Part shown: positions 21,838 to 32,183 of the stretch, one piece after another
Position numbering within the stretch: position 1 is the stretch's first letter
Layout of the letters: every line of letters starts with the position of its first letter
Origin: Chlorophyllum brunneum
Taxonomy: Eukaryota > Basidiomycota > Agaricomycetes > Agaricales > Agaricaceae
DNA length: 64,000 nucleotides
Assembly (NCBI GenBank): GCA_963576785.1
Contig: OY756150.1
Span: forward strand, 1,674,001 to 1,738,000
Reading direction: 5' to 3'
Notes under the pieces: generated by a model
Told to the model about the DNA's origin: nothing
The model's input: the letters and a program-made list of their open reading frames with translations, nothing else
Database searches by the model: none
Program-made: the position numbers and the translations under genes

Positions 21838-24800
21838 TGTCTCCAATGATGGTTCACCCCTAGTAGGAGGCCTGATTCATCCAGATTGGACCCTCCTTTC
21901 CTACCCAATTATAGCTGAAGATGTCCTTCAAGTTGGATGCTGGTGTATTCCTCAAAGACTTAGACCTTGGCCCAAAGAGCCTAGCAGGACAGTTAATGGA
22001 AATCATCAATCTGTCCCTTGAGTCATCACATTCACTCACAAAAGGCTCAAACATCTCTGACCCTCTATCAGAAAAGATATAGTCAATCATTGGGACCTCA
22101 TGTGCATTTCATTATTTGCTGGAGGAGATGAACTGTTGTTGTTAAACATCTACAATGACAGTCATAACACTGTGCTCCACTTCCTTGAGGAGCACCTTTT
22201 TGACCTCCCACTGTTTCTTCTCATGGGCGGAGACATCAACATCAGATCTGAAAGATGGGACCCTTCAATGGATCAACATCCTGCAAGTGTGGACCATCTT
22301 CTCATGGTCACCGAAGCTCTCAATTTGGAGAGATTGATTCTGTCTGCTACCAAGCCTACATACTATGCATCAGACCCCAACCTCTCTGACATGGTCATTG
22401 ACCTTGTCTTTGTCTCAGGAATGCTTCCACATATCCCCACTCATAGCATCCAGGATGGCAATTGGTACAATTCTGACTATGCCCCCCTTCTTATTAGGAT
22501 CCCTATTCTGCAAATGGATATTGTTATAGAGAGATTGACAGTTCCTAAAGACTCAGAGGAGGAAACCAAGTTCCTTATGGATATTACGGAGGGAATAAAC
22601 AATATGGACTGGCCGATGAACACCACAGATGAGCTAGAGAGAGCTGTAGTGAAATTGGGAGTTTTATTTGACAGGTCCTGGAATTGCAATGTGAAGAAGG
22701 TCAAGATCACCACTAGGTCCAAGTCCTGGTGGAATGAAAAATGCTCCAAGGCGCTGGTGGAACACTGCATGGACCGAAGGAACAAATGAAAATGGAACAC
22801 CTTTTGCAAGACAACAAGGATTATGAAGAGGACTTACTTTGACAAGAAGATACAAGAAATCTCGGTCAATAACTGACAGCCATGGAACCTCATGCCTTGG
22901 GTCAAAGGCCAAGCTCTCCCAGCTCCCAAAGCCATTCGCCACAATGGTCGACCATGCCTCACCATGGACAATCTATGGACTGCCCTCAACCACCACTACA
23001 ATTTGGCTCAGGACTGACCAGTCAATGCAGCTGTCCTGGATGAGCTACCTCTGCCAATTGGTCTGGAGAATAGGACTTGGGTAGATTTCTCTCTCTTGGA
23101 GATAATGGAATCACTCAAGGATACCTCGAATTCTTCTACCCCTTGCCCGGATCACATTTCCTGGTCCCATCTCAAACAGATTGCCACCATTGACACCTGC
23201 ACCAATCTCTTCCTATGAATCAGTTGTGCATGTCTGTCACTTGGACACTGGCCATTGCACTTCAAGCAATCAATGTCAGTGATCATCCCTAAACTGAACA
23301 AACCCGACTCCTCCATCCCGAAGGCATTTCAACCTATTGTCCTTCTCAATATGCTCAGCAAACTGGTAGAGAAGATGTTAGCCAAATGACTACAATTTGA
23401 GGTGGTGAAATTCAAAGTTCTCCATCCTCATCAACTGGGGGCTATCCGACAAAGGTCTACTGAAGACACAGGTCTTTTCCTCACCCACATCATACAGGGA
23501 GCCTGGACAAAGAAGAAGAAGATGTCAGTTTTAGTGTTCAATGTTGCCCAATTCTTCCCTTCCCTTAATCATGATCTCCTTACCAATATTCTTACATGAC
23601 AAGGATTTCTCCCTCAAATCGCGGCCTTCTTTAACAATTACCTTAAGGAATGCTGCACTACCTACCTGTGGAATAGTGAAAGTTCCTCCAAATTTGATGT
23701 GGCAGTTGGAGTTGGCCAAGGCTTGGCCCTCAGCCCTATCCTATCTGCCCTCTATCTTGCCCCCCTCCTCCAAATCTTATGGAAGATCACTGCAACAAGT
23801 GGGACTTTGACGTCCTGTCATTCATGGATGATGGTACCCTCATTGCTCAATCCCCCTCCCTCAAGAACAATGTCAAGATCCTCCAACATATGTACCATAA
23901 AATGGAGTGGCTCATGAATGAGTTCAGTCTGGTGATTGAACACAACAAATCTGAAGTCTTTCACTTCACATGTGGGAGGCAAGACTCCAATCCGCCTATC
24001 AACCTGGGTTCCACCCCTTCACCAGCTGTACCCCTCTCAAGCCAAAAACCCATTGGCAGTACCTCAGCTTTTATTTTGACAGGATATTATCATTCAAAGA
24101 ACACATCTGCTACTACTCTGCAAAAGCCATATCATTGATTAAAGCAATGAAGATGCTAGGCAACTCTGTACGCAGCTTATCCCCCTGCAACAAGAGACTT
24201 TTATATTGTTCATGTGTTGTACTGGTGGTGACATATGGATACTGACTGTGATTTCATGACAGATCCCATATGGAGGGAACCTGTGAAATCCTCAACAAAA
24301 TGCAGTGACAGGCTGCCCTCTGGATCACCAGGGCTTTCTGGACTTCTCCCACCAGTGGCATAGAGTCCCTTGCAGGGCTCATGCCCATCAAACTCCATCT
24401 CCGAAAGTTGGCTGAATGACAAATGTCAAGGCTTCACATGTTGGACAATGAACATGCACTTGCAAGATTGATGAGAGAGTATTATTCTTCCCCCCACTGA
24501 CTTCACATCAAGAATTTCATGGGGATTCAGAAGAAGAAGACACTTGGAGCTGTGATAGACATTACATGCCCCACCCCTGAGACTTGTTATGTAGAATCTT
24601 TCAACTCTGTTTCTAAGACTCTCTGGCCTGGACATAGGTTACTTAACTGCTTCTCTGCTAATGTATCTTTTATAGGATTCAACCAGGATGACCTCCACCT
24701 CTCAAAGTCTCTTTGGGATGATGTAACAACAAATGTGATGACGGACCCCAAGTCCATTATCATAGGTACAGATGGATCAGTCCACCCCAACCCCAACCCA

Positions 24801-26180
24801 CTTGCTAGCCATTACATGGCAGCAGCTACCATTTGATACTTAGATAGAGGAAACTCTATCATGAAGAGGTTCGGAGGAACCATGTCCACTGACACAAAAC
24901 TAGTTGCACAGTACCTAGGCATCACCAAGGTACTTGCCACCAATGTTTACGATCAGGTTGAGCACATCCATGTGTTCACTGACTCCCTTGCAGCCTCCAA
25001 GCTCTTACTCGACTGTTTACCACACTCCTGCCAGCGACAGTCCATCCTCACCTTGAAGGCACTCCTGGCTTGGTTCAACAAGTCCAACTGACTCTGCCTT
25101 TCTTTCTATCACACCCCATCTAAGTGCAAATATGGAATCCAACAAGCCATGCACAACTGGATTCAAACAGTTGCCTGGCCCAACCAGGGTCAAAACCACT
25201 GTGTACTGAACTCCATTGCCTACTTACACAAGAAGTCCACCGAACATGCCATCCACACATGGCAGGCCATGTTTGGGTTCAAGAAATACAGCAGTAGCTC
25301 CTTTCTCCACCTCCCAGTGCAAGCAAATAGGGCCTCTGCCTTACCGTCACATGTCAACTCCGGCCCATGGATACGAGAATGCAGATACCAGCCCCAGCTC
25401 TTTGCAAGAGCTTGTCACGCCATTCTATGTCATGCCCCAATTGGAGAATACTGCCTTAGGTTTTTCCCTAATGAGGACTTATCATGCCACCACTGCAACA
25501 ACCAACCAGTCCAAACTAGGTTGCACCTCCTCTATCAGTGTCAACATTTCAACCACCACCATGGCATTGACACCATCAAGAAGTTTGTAAACTTTTTATG
25601 ATGTAATCCCACTATGTTCAGCTTTCTTCTGGAACCTGATCACCCTCGTATCCATGCTGGTTCAATACCCCTGTTACATCATCATCAAGCCCATCAGAGG
25701 TTTGGGTCCATGCCCACATGAGTCCTTTCTCCTCTTAACTTTTTCTTGTGCTCTCCCAGTTATGGACTTCATATCCATTTCTCTATCTCTCCCTTCCTTG
25801 CTTGTCTACTATTTTATGTAGTTTTCATTCAAGATTCATCCTTTCCGTGGTGTCTGGGCAATGCCCCTCCACATACTAGTACCATTTGTTGTTCCCCCTT
25901 GTGTTTGTGAGTAGATAGTTTTTTTTCTATCAATTTCTCTCTCTCTCACTCTCTCTTTTCCAAATTCCTTCTCTATCTCTCTTTCCTGCTGTTCAACTTA
26001 GGTACCAAATTTCTCTCTAGTGTACGCACTAGATGGCGTCGAGTCTCATGAGGTTAGTTTACTTGTAGTTTATTTTCCTTGTTCCAAACATTCTGTACAT
26101 TCTGCCTTTGTATGTATGTACATGCAGACTGCAATCGAGCACCACTATATAAATTGATAATTTAAAAAAAAAAAAAAAAA
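21838..26180 (+). mobile_element. LINE-A2, 5'-truncated, with target duplication
   Basis: The insertion is bounded by aaacagtggggatatgc at 21821-21837 and 26181-26197, a 17 bp direct repeat (about 14 bp if tail A's are discounted). It begins inside the endonuclease and ends in a run of about 20 A (26164 onward), so it is a normal 5'-truncated target-primed insertion. It is the same family as LINE-A1, with the same 3' UTR and CT-rich microsatellite (25935-25990). Confidence 0.9.
21843..25601 (+). pseudogene. LINE-A2 ORF2, decayed and 5'-truncated
   Basis: Aligns with LINE-A1 ORF2 from the endonuclease segment SNDGSPLVGGLIHPDW onward. The endonuclease C-terminal half is at 22100-22520 (LLMGGDINI, VIDLVFVSG). 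RT pieces are at 23020-24250, with FMDD at 23821-23832 where A1 has FVDD. RNase H is at 24740-25020 (GTDGSVHPNPNP, DTKLVAQ, FTDSLAA). The Cys/His segment is near 25480. There are many TGA/TAG stops and shifts. It shares with A1 the TGA just before PSIR in the endonuclease. Confidence 0.85.
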
Positions 26181-26979
26181 AAACAGTGGGGATATGCCCA
26201 CCTTTAATTGCCTTCACCAAGGGTGTGCTGCCTATTGACCAAATAACATTGCCACCTGGACTGCCCCTCTACAGCCAGCAAAGGCTCAGAAAAGACCCAG
26301 GCCCATGAGAGAGAGCCCAGGAAACAAAAGGTGCAATAGGGAAAGGGAAGTGGAAAAGTGATGGTAGTGGTAACAAGTCAAGGAGTGATGTCTTTCCATT
26401 ACTCCTATCAACATCAGGATCACTAAACTTGTCCTTCTGAAGGGCTCCAATGAAGAGGAGGCCTTCTTAGGACATATCATTGATGAGATGACCAATCTTT
26501 GTGATTGTCCCTCTCTGGAATCCCTGGAACAGGTGAATGCCCTGGCCCAGGCCATGGCTGAAGCCTTCTCTGATGCATGGACCCACTACTTGAAGGAGAT
26601 CCAGATCACTCACTGCACTTGTCTCTGGTGGGACAAGGTGTGCACTACCTCTTTCCCCAGATACTAGGGCTCTTGTAGCCATAGTGACTGAGGAGACTTC
26701 AGGTGTGCTTGTACAGCAGCCAAACATTGATTTTTTGATTCCAAGATTGAAGAGATTGCATCTACTAACAAGCAGCCATGGGACCTGATGGAGTGGGTCA
26801 AGGCTTGCAAGTTACCTCTCTGTAAGGCTATCCAGTATAACAGACAGCCTTGTCATGGTATGGACTCTCTATGGGATGCCCTTCACTCGATGTATAACTC
26901 TACTACTGATTGGCAGTGTGACATGTCTGTTTTGGACCCTCTCCCTGACCTTCCAGTCAGGGAATAGGCCCCATTCCCA

Positions 26980-28272
26980 GTGTTAGAGCTTACAGAGGCC
27001 TTGTCCACTTGCCCAAACACATCCTCTCTGGGACTGGACCAGGAGACTTCTCTAGTCTCTAATATTAGTCCACAGGTGAGTAGAACCTCCTTCTTGGCAT
27101 TGGAGCTCACAGAGGCCTTAGCATCTTGCTCTAATATGTCTTCTCCAGGGCTGGACCATGTTACATGGTCCCACCTCAAGCACATCATTGTCAATGAAGA
27201 TTGTTTGACAGTGTTCCTGCATCTGGCCAATACCTACCTCACAGTAGGCCACTGGCCTTGCAGCTTCAAGGAGTTGCTCTTGGTCATTATTCCAAAACCA
27301 GGGAAGCCCTCCTACTCTACCCCCAAGGCATTCAGACCTATCATTCTCCTGAACACACTTGGTAAATTGGTTGAGAAAATACTTTCCAACTACATCCAGT
27401 TTGATGCTATTAAGCATGACATCTTTCACCCCCACCAACTTGGAGACATTTGCCAACATTCCACTGAGGACACTGGGCTGTTCCTTACCTACCTGGTTCA
27501 TGCTGGGTGGGTGAAAGGTCTCAAGATGAGTATGGTTGCTTTTGACATTGCTCAGTTCTTTCTCTCCCTGAACCATGACATACTCATGGTCATCCTTGCC
27601 AAGCAGGGGTTCCCACTTAATGTGAGGACCTTCTTTGCTTTGTATTTGGTGGGTTGTTCTACTGTCTATATGTGGAACAGCTTCTCCTCAGATCCCTGGG
27701 GTGCTGATGTGGGTATTGGACAGGGCTCTGCTATGTCCCCTGTTCTCTCTGGCCTTTATATTGCCCCTCTCATGAAGGTCTTCAACCTGTGGATCACTGC
27801 CCCAGGCAGTACTCTACTGTCATATGTTGATGATAGTACTATTGTCACCCAGGCTAAAACCTGGGATGAGAACTTGGACACCCTCAAGGGGGCATACATT
27901 GTTCTCTTTAATCTCTTTGTAGTATTTGCACTTGTTATGGAGTATAACAAGTCTGAACTCTTTCACTTCTCCAGAAAGCCTGGAGATGTCAACCCCCCTC
28001 TTGATCTAGGCTTTGGTCCATTCACTGGGAACACCCCTCTCTACCCTAAGACCTATTGGAGGTACCTGGGCTTTTATTTTGATCATGCCCTAAACTTTCA
28101 GGAGCACATTTGGCACTACTCTACCAAAGCCCTCTCCACTGTTAAGGCAATGGGAATGCTTGGTAACTCTTCACACAGTCTGACTCCTAAGCAGAAGCCT
28201 CTCTTCTACAAGTCATATATCATCCCTATTGTGACATATGGCTTCTGTCTGTGGTATTTTGACAAGACCTGA
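26980..28272 (+). CDS. LINE-B1 reverse transcriptase frame
   Basis: An uninterrupted 430-codon frame covering most of the RT domain: LDHVTWSHLKHII, PKAFRPIILLN, GDICQHSTEDTGLFLTYL, VAFDIAQFF, GQGSAMSPVLSGLYIAPL and YVDD at 27823-27834. The upstream linker (26480-26960) is in several frames with stops, and a stop ends the frame before the thumb (28270). It is therefore a fragment of a pseudogene, though the catalytic centre is complete. RT of this kind copies LINE RNA at the nicked target. Confidence 0.85.
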   Translation: MLELTEALSTCPNTSSLGLDQETSLVSNISPQVSRTSFLALELTEALASCSNMSSPGLDHVTWSHLKHIIVNEDCLTVFLHLANTYLTVGHWPCSFKELLLVIIPKPGKPSYSTPKAFRPIILLNTLGKLVEKILSNYIQFDAIKHDIFHPHQLGDICQHSTEDTGLFLTYLVHAGWVKGLKMSMVAFDIAQFFLSLNHDILMVILAKQGFPLNVRTFFALYLVGCSTVYMWNSFSSDPWGADVGIGQGSAMSPVLSGLYIAPLMKVFNLWITAPGSTLLSYVDDSTIVTQAKTWDENLDTLKGAYIVLFNLFVVFALVMEYNKSELFHFSRKPGDVNPPLDLGFGPFTGNTPLYPKTYWRYLGFYFDHALNFQEHIWHYSTKALSTVKAMGMLGNSSHSLTPKQKPLFYKSYIIPIVTYGFCLWYFDKT

Positions 28273-29130
28273 TACAAGGGCCTTCTCAAATCTATCAACA
28301 CTATGCAATGCAAGACTATGTTGTGAATTACTGGTGCATTTTGCACCTCCCCTCTGGTGGTACCAAAGTCCTCACTGGTCTCATTCCCATCCATCTCCAT
28401 CTGAAGAAGTTGGTCTCAAGAGCAAACTACCATCTTGCCACTCTCTCCAATACTCATCCTCTTTGATCCCTCCTCAATTGTCCAAACACCAAGGGTGCCT
28501 TGCCATACTCTCTCTTTGTCTCCCTTTTGACCAATTGTCTCCTCAGACAGGTCAAGGGCTCTCTTATGGAAGCAGTTTCCATGCTCCCATCCCTCACTGA
28601 ACAGTTTGACCCCTACTCTACAGTGGCTCAGCCTGGTCATCAGCTCCTGGACCACTTTGCAGCCTAGGTATCTTTCTATGACTCTCTTTGTGCCTATGAC
28701 AAGAGGGCCATACATATTCAGCATCTGAACAGTACCTTGGAATGTACTAATGCTGATCCTTGGGTTCTCACTGTGGTAATAGATGCAAGTCTACTACTGT
28801 AGAGGGAATTACAGGCAGTCTCTGCTGCCCAGGTCTACTGATTAGGCCAATATGTCTCTTACCTCAATGGAGGTTCATGGCTGCCATCTGCCACAGCAGA
28901 GTCCAACTTGCTGTCAACTCACATATGTAGGGTTATACTCAACGTGCCAACTGTTCTGGTGTCCATGTGGGGCTCCCTTCAAGTCCTGTGTGCATATTCT
29001 TACCTTATGTCTGAGGTTCAACTCCTCTAGGGGGTACCCAGCTATGCTGGGTTCCCTCGTCAAGTTCTTGAAGATGAATCCTCAGGCATTTGCCTTCCCA
29101 TCCATTTCTCAGGGAATTGGATAACTGGCT
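28273..29130 (+). pseudogene. LINE-B1 RT thumb, deleted RNase H and C-terminal segment
   Basis: Continues ORF2 with stops. At about 28850 the frame jumps from AAQVY*LGQYV directly to SYLNGGSW; B2 has about 475 bp more here, carrying the RNase H acidic residues. The same jump occurs in B3 (near 44265). Downstream a Cys/His-like C-terminal segment remains (about 28960-29100). Confidence 0.75.
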
Positions 29131-29659
29131 TAGGGCAGGGAGGTTATTGTCTAGTACTAGAGGCCCCTGGTGAAGACTTGGCAAACACATTTGATGACCA
29201 ATGAATGGACCTGACCCCTATTGCAACTAGGTGTAGTGAAGATGCCAATAGCCATGCATGGCAGAGTACTCTGGCAAGGGTGACTGTGGCTAGAGGTTTG
29301 AGTCCAAGTAAAAGGGAGTTGGGTGCTTAGTAGCTGGGCTAGTAACTGGGTACATCACCACTGCTGTGCAATTAACACCTACTGACTGGGTCTGGTTTTT
29401 GGACTAGGTCACTGGTTGGGGGACTCCTCTGCCCACTCACCTCCTCTGGCGTCCACTTCCCTCACCCTTCAGACTCAGGAGTAGGGCACAATTCCTCCTG
29501 CTATTGGTCTTGGGCAATGGCACTTCTGCTTGGTAAGGCATAATTACCACTTCTCCATAGATACCCACTAGTTTACTCATTTGTACTCTGGCTGCAGGCT
29601 GTGTTCGAGCACTATGTAATAAATTGGTCTTAGGCCATGATTCAAAAAAAAAAAAAAAA

Positions 29660-30029
29660 GGCTGAGCTGGCTGTAGCTAGGGCTAGACAGGCAGAGAGAG
29701 GTGTAGAAGATGTGGTAGTCTTTTCAGAATGTCTAGAGCATCACTTTTGTTGATTTCTGGTGTCCAGTTGGGCCTTGCTTTGAGCCTGAATGTAATAATG
29801 GCAGTTGAGCATATTATGGCCAGCCTTGGTACAGAAATCACAAATAGTGGACATTGGGCATAGCTGAGGGCATGGAGAGGTGGTATAGGATGTGGTAGAC
29901 ATAGTAGAGGACTCGCAATGGTGTTGGTGAAAGGATAGGGAAAGAATTCAAGGTATGGAGGGGATAATGAGTTGGTGATGATAAATAATGGATAAATTTC
30001 TTGTCTTCTAAAGCTCGGGGCCCATAACC
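29660..30029 (-). pseudogene. gag: Copia-C 5' internal fragment with zinc knuckle
   Basis: Matches 53283-53665 on the minus strand. From right to left: a primer site cccataacc at 30021-30029 (half initiator-Met tRNA type), a short leader, then on the minus strand a CCHC-like CDFCTKAGHNMLNC near 29830. Only about 190 bp separate the primer site from the knuckle, too little for a capsid domain; the 53 kb copy has the same layout. Confidence 0.72.
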
Positions 30030-30251
30030 TGTGAAAGGTAGAATGCAGTGGGACTGTTGGATGGTCCTAAAGAGCAAGAAACAAGTCTATTAAGCAACTA
30101 GATAACTCTAAAGACTGTGGACTATTGTTAGAGGCTAGAAAAGCCTCTGAGACATCCATAGGTGTCTAAGTTCAACCTATCACATGACACAATCAGTTGA
30201 TCACCTTACAATCTATAACTTGGTGCAGATCACAACTTGCACACTCTAACA
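30030..30251 (-). repeat. Copia-C LTR, internally shortened
   Basis: On the minus strand it starts TGTTAGAGTGTGC (30251) and ends CCTTTCACA (30030), where the 53 kb copy ends TTTAACA. It is 222 bp against 272 bp at 53666-53937, owing to a ~50 bp deletion around 30118-30122 of one of two similar ctctaacaatagtc blocks. Confidence 0.75.
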
Positions 30252-30326
30252 CACTTGTCCTAGGAAGCTAGCATTCATGATTCCTGGACCTTTACATAAG
30301 CAGTCCTTGTCTCCTATGAAGACAAG

Positions 30327-31120
30327 TTGAATGTATCAGCTGGTCTCCATACTCTTACCCAGCAGACCTGTAAGGCATTGAAGGCTGGGCAAAGCTCACT
30401 TGTTGTGGAGGGATCCACACTTGCTTACAATGGCTACTCTATGGCCACCAACAAACTCACCTTCACCAAGGATATTGAGATCCTTTGGGTACTAGTAGAA
30501 CATTTGTCCCCTCCAGGAGCTTCCTTCTGGGTTGGCCTCCCCTTGTTGATATTGTACCTCTATGTCGTTGATATCCCCTTCCTCAAGAACTCTGCCACCA
30601 GAGTCCAGTCCACCCCAGCAAATGTCAAGGAGGTTCTTACCTCATTGGTCCATCAGCCTTAAGAGTCTCCTAAGGCTGGTATGCAACTCCAAAACATCAG
30701 ACTCCTGTACAGTGTTCTTTGATATCTGGGACTTCATGAGGGGTACTTGAGCTCTTGGTCTTCTAGAAGATTATGTTTGGGAATAAGTAGTGCATTATCC
30801 TCTCTACTAACCCTTACTATAATGAGTCATTGTGTACCTGCTGTTACAAGTGGGGCCATGCCTCCTCCTGGTGCAAGGCTGATGGTCCTGCATGTCCCAA
30901 CTGTGGTGGTCCACACTCCTGTGCAAACCACTGCACTTTTGCACAGTATTGTAAGGGACAACTGAAGGCTATGCCTGTGGTTCCTGCTACCCTGACCAGT
31001 CAACCATACCCCTACCCCCCTCATTGCCATAACTGCAAAAAGGAACATGCTGCCAACTCCAGGAAGTGTGCTTTCTGGAATTACAAGCATGACTGGGCTT
31101 GGCTGACAGCCTGCTATTGA
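30327..31120 (+). pseudogene. LINE-B2 ORF1 (gag-like) with three Cys/His knuckles
   Basis: Two frames joined by a shift near 30740-30830. The first part (30327-30662) includes FWVGLPLLILYLYVVDIPF, similar to the RRM-like core of Tad ORF1 proteins. The second (30830-31120) has CTCCYKWGHASSWC, CPNCGGPHSCANHC and CHNCKKEHAANSRKC. ORF1 proteins bind LINE RNA. Stops and the shift make it non-functional. Confidence 0.75.
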
Positions 31121-31202
31121 GAGGTGCATAACAGATGTTGTTGCTCTCCCATTTCTGCTCATACCCCCCCTTATATCTAGAAACAACCTGGACCATCTGG
31201 AG

Positions 31203-31850
31203 GGCATTAGAGTACTTTCTTTCAACATCACAAAATTGTATATATATGTTGACATGCTACTTGAGAAATTGAAAGACTCTTTTGATATTCTCTTCTTCCA
31301 AGAACCTCCCTGGAGGTTCATCTGCTCTGCTTCCTTGACCACTGATGTGGAAGGGGATGATGTTACTGGTGCACCTAAGCATCTTGACTGGCTCATGGTG
31401 GTGTGTCCCCCTACCCAGGGGTCCCAGTCCTGAGTGATGGCATATGTACACACTTGGTTGCAATGTCTAAGGCCATTGATAAGGAGGGACTTCATTGATC
31501 ACCCTGATATCCTTGCACTGATGCTCTTTACTGATATGAAGGCATACAACTTCTTGAACATCTATTCAGATAATCAACATACTGCCATCAACTTCCTTCA
31601 TGGGAAGGTTGATGTTCTTTCCCTATTCAACTTTATGAGTGGGGACTTTAACTGTCATTCTTTGGAGTGGGACCCTGAGGTTCTGCATCATCAAATGATG
31701 GTGCATAAACTCATGGAAATGAGTTGCAATCTTGGTCTTGATTTGGTTATGCCAACCAACCCAGGTCCAATGTTTGTCTCACACAACCCAGATCTTTGTC
31801 CATCAGTGATTGATCTGGTATTCATTTCTTCTCCTGATGTATCAAGGACC
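31203..31850 (+). pseudogene. LINE-B2 ORF2, endonuclease part
   Basis: EEP-type endonuclease: FFQEPPWRF near 31300, then after a stop at 31431 LNIYSDNQHTAINFL, FMSGDFNCHSLEWD (catalytic D/N) near 31640 and VIDLVFIS near 31805. The last motif, DHIPLTVTLP, is found after the inserted LTR at about 32184. The enzyme nicks target DNA for reverse transcription. Confidence 0.78.
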
Positions 31851-31855
31851 TTTCT

Positions 31856-32183
31856 GTTAGAGTTGACCAGCTATCTCATCTTATCAGAGCTTATCTAGTA
31901 TTATATTATCTTATCTAGTCTATCTCATCTTATCCTAGATAGCCTTAGATAGTTAGTCACATGATTTGGTAGTGCACAGACCACCCTCTGTACATATATA
32001 AGAAGCATCCCAGCTCCCCCAAATATCAATCCTTTACCCATTTTGTGTCAGTGTCTGTGTCAGTGTCTGTGTCTCAACTCTCTTTGTCATTCTCTTTTAT
32101 CTTGCCTCTACCCTTTCTACCCCCTTTTGTGTTCACACCTTTAACACTTTCCTTATTGGGACCTATCTCTTCAGAGCACATTG
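31856..32183 (+). repeat. Solo LTR-like insertion in LINE-B2
   Basis: About 325 bp starting TGTTAGAGTTGACC and ending ...CAGAGCACA that split the endonuclease frame between VSRTF and DHIPL. It contains repeated ttatctagt/tatctcatc blocks (31870-31945), a TATA box (tacatatataagaag, near 32000) and a tandem tgtcagtgtctg (32046-32075). I cannot see a clean target duplication, so the exact ends are uncertain. Confidence 0.5.

Larger units (their letters stand above)
26198..29659 (+). mobile_element. LINE-B1, second Tad-like LINE family, 5' part missing
   Basis: From about 26370 it aligns with LINE-B2 (from about 32217); the first 170 bp after the LINE-A2 target duplication are not assigned. The element contains the RT half of ORF2, a deleted RNase H, a 3' UTR and a 15 nt poly(A) (29645-29659). 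It is followed directly by copia-C sequence (ggctgagctgg), matching 53283, so LINE-B1 probably inserted into a copia-C copy. Confidence 0.82.
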
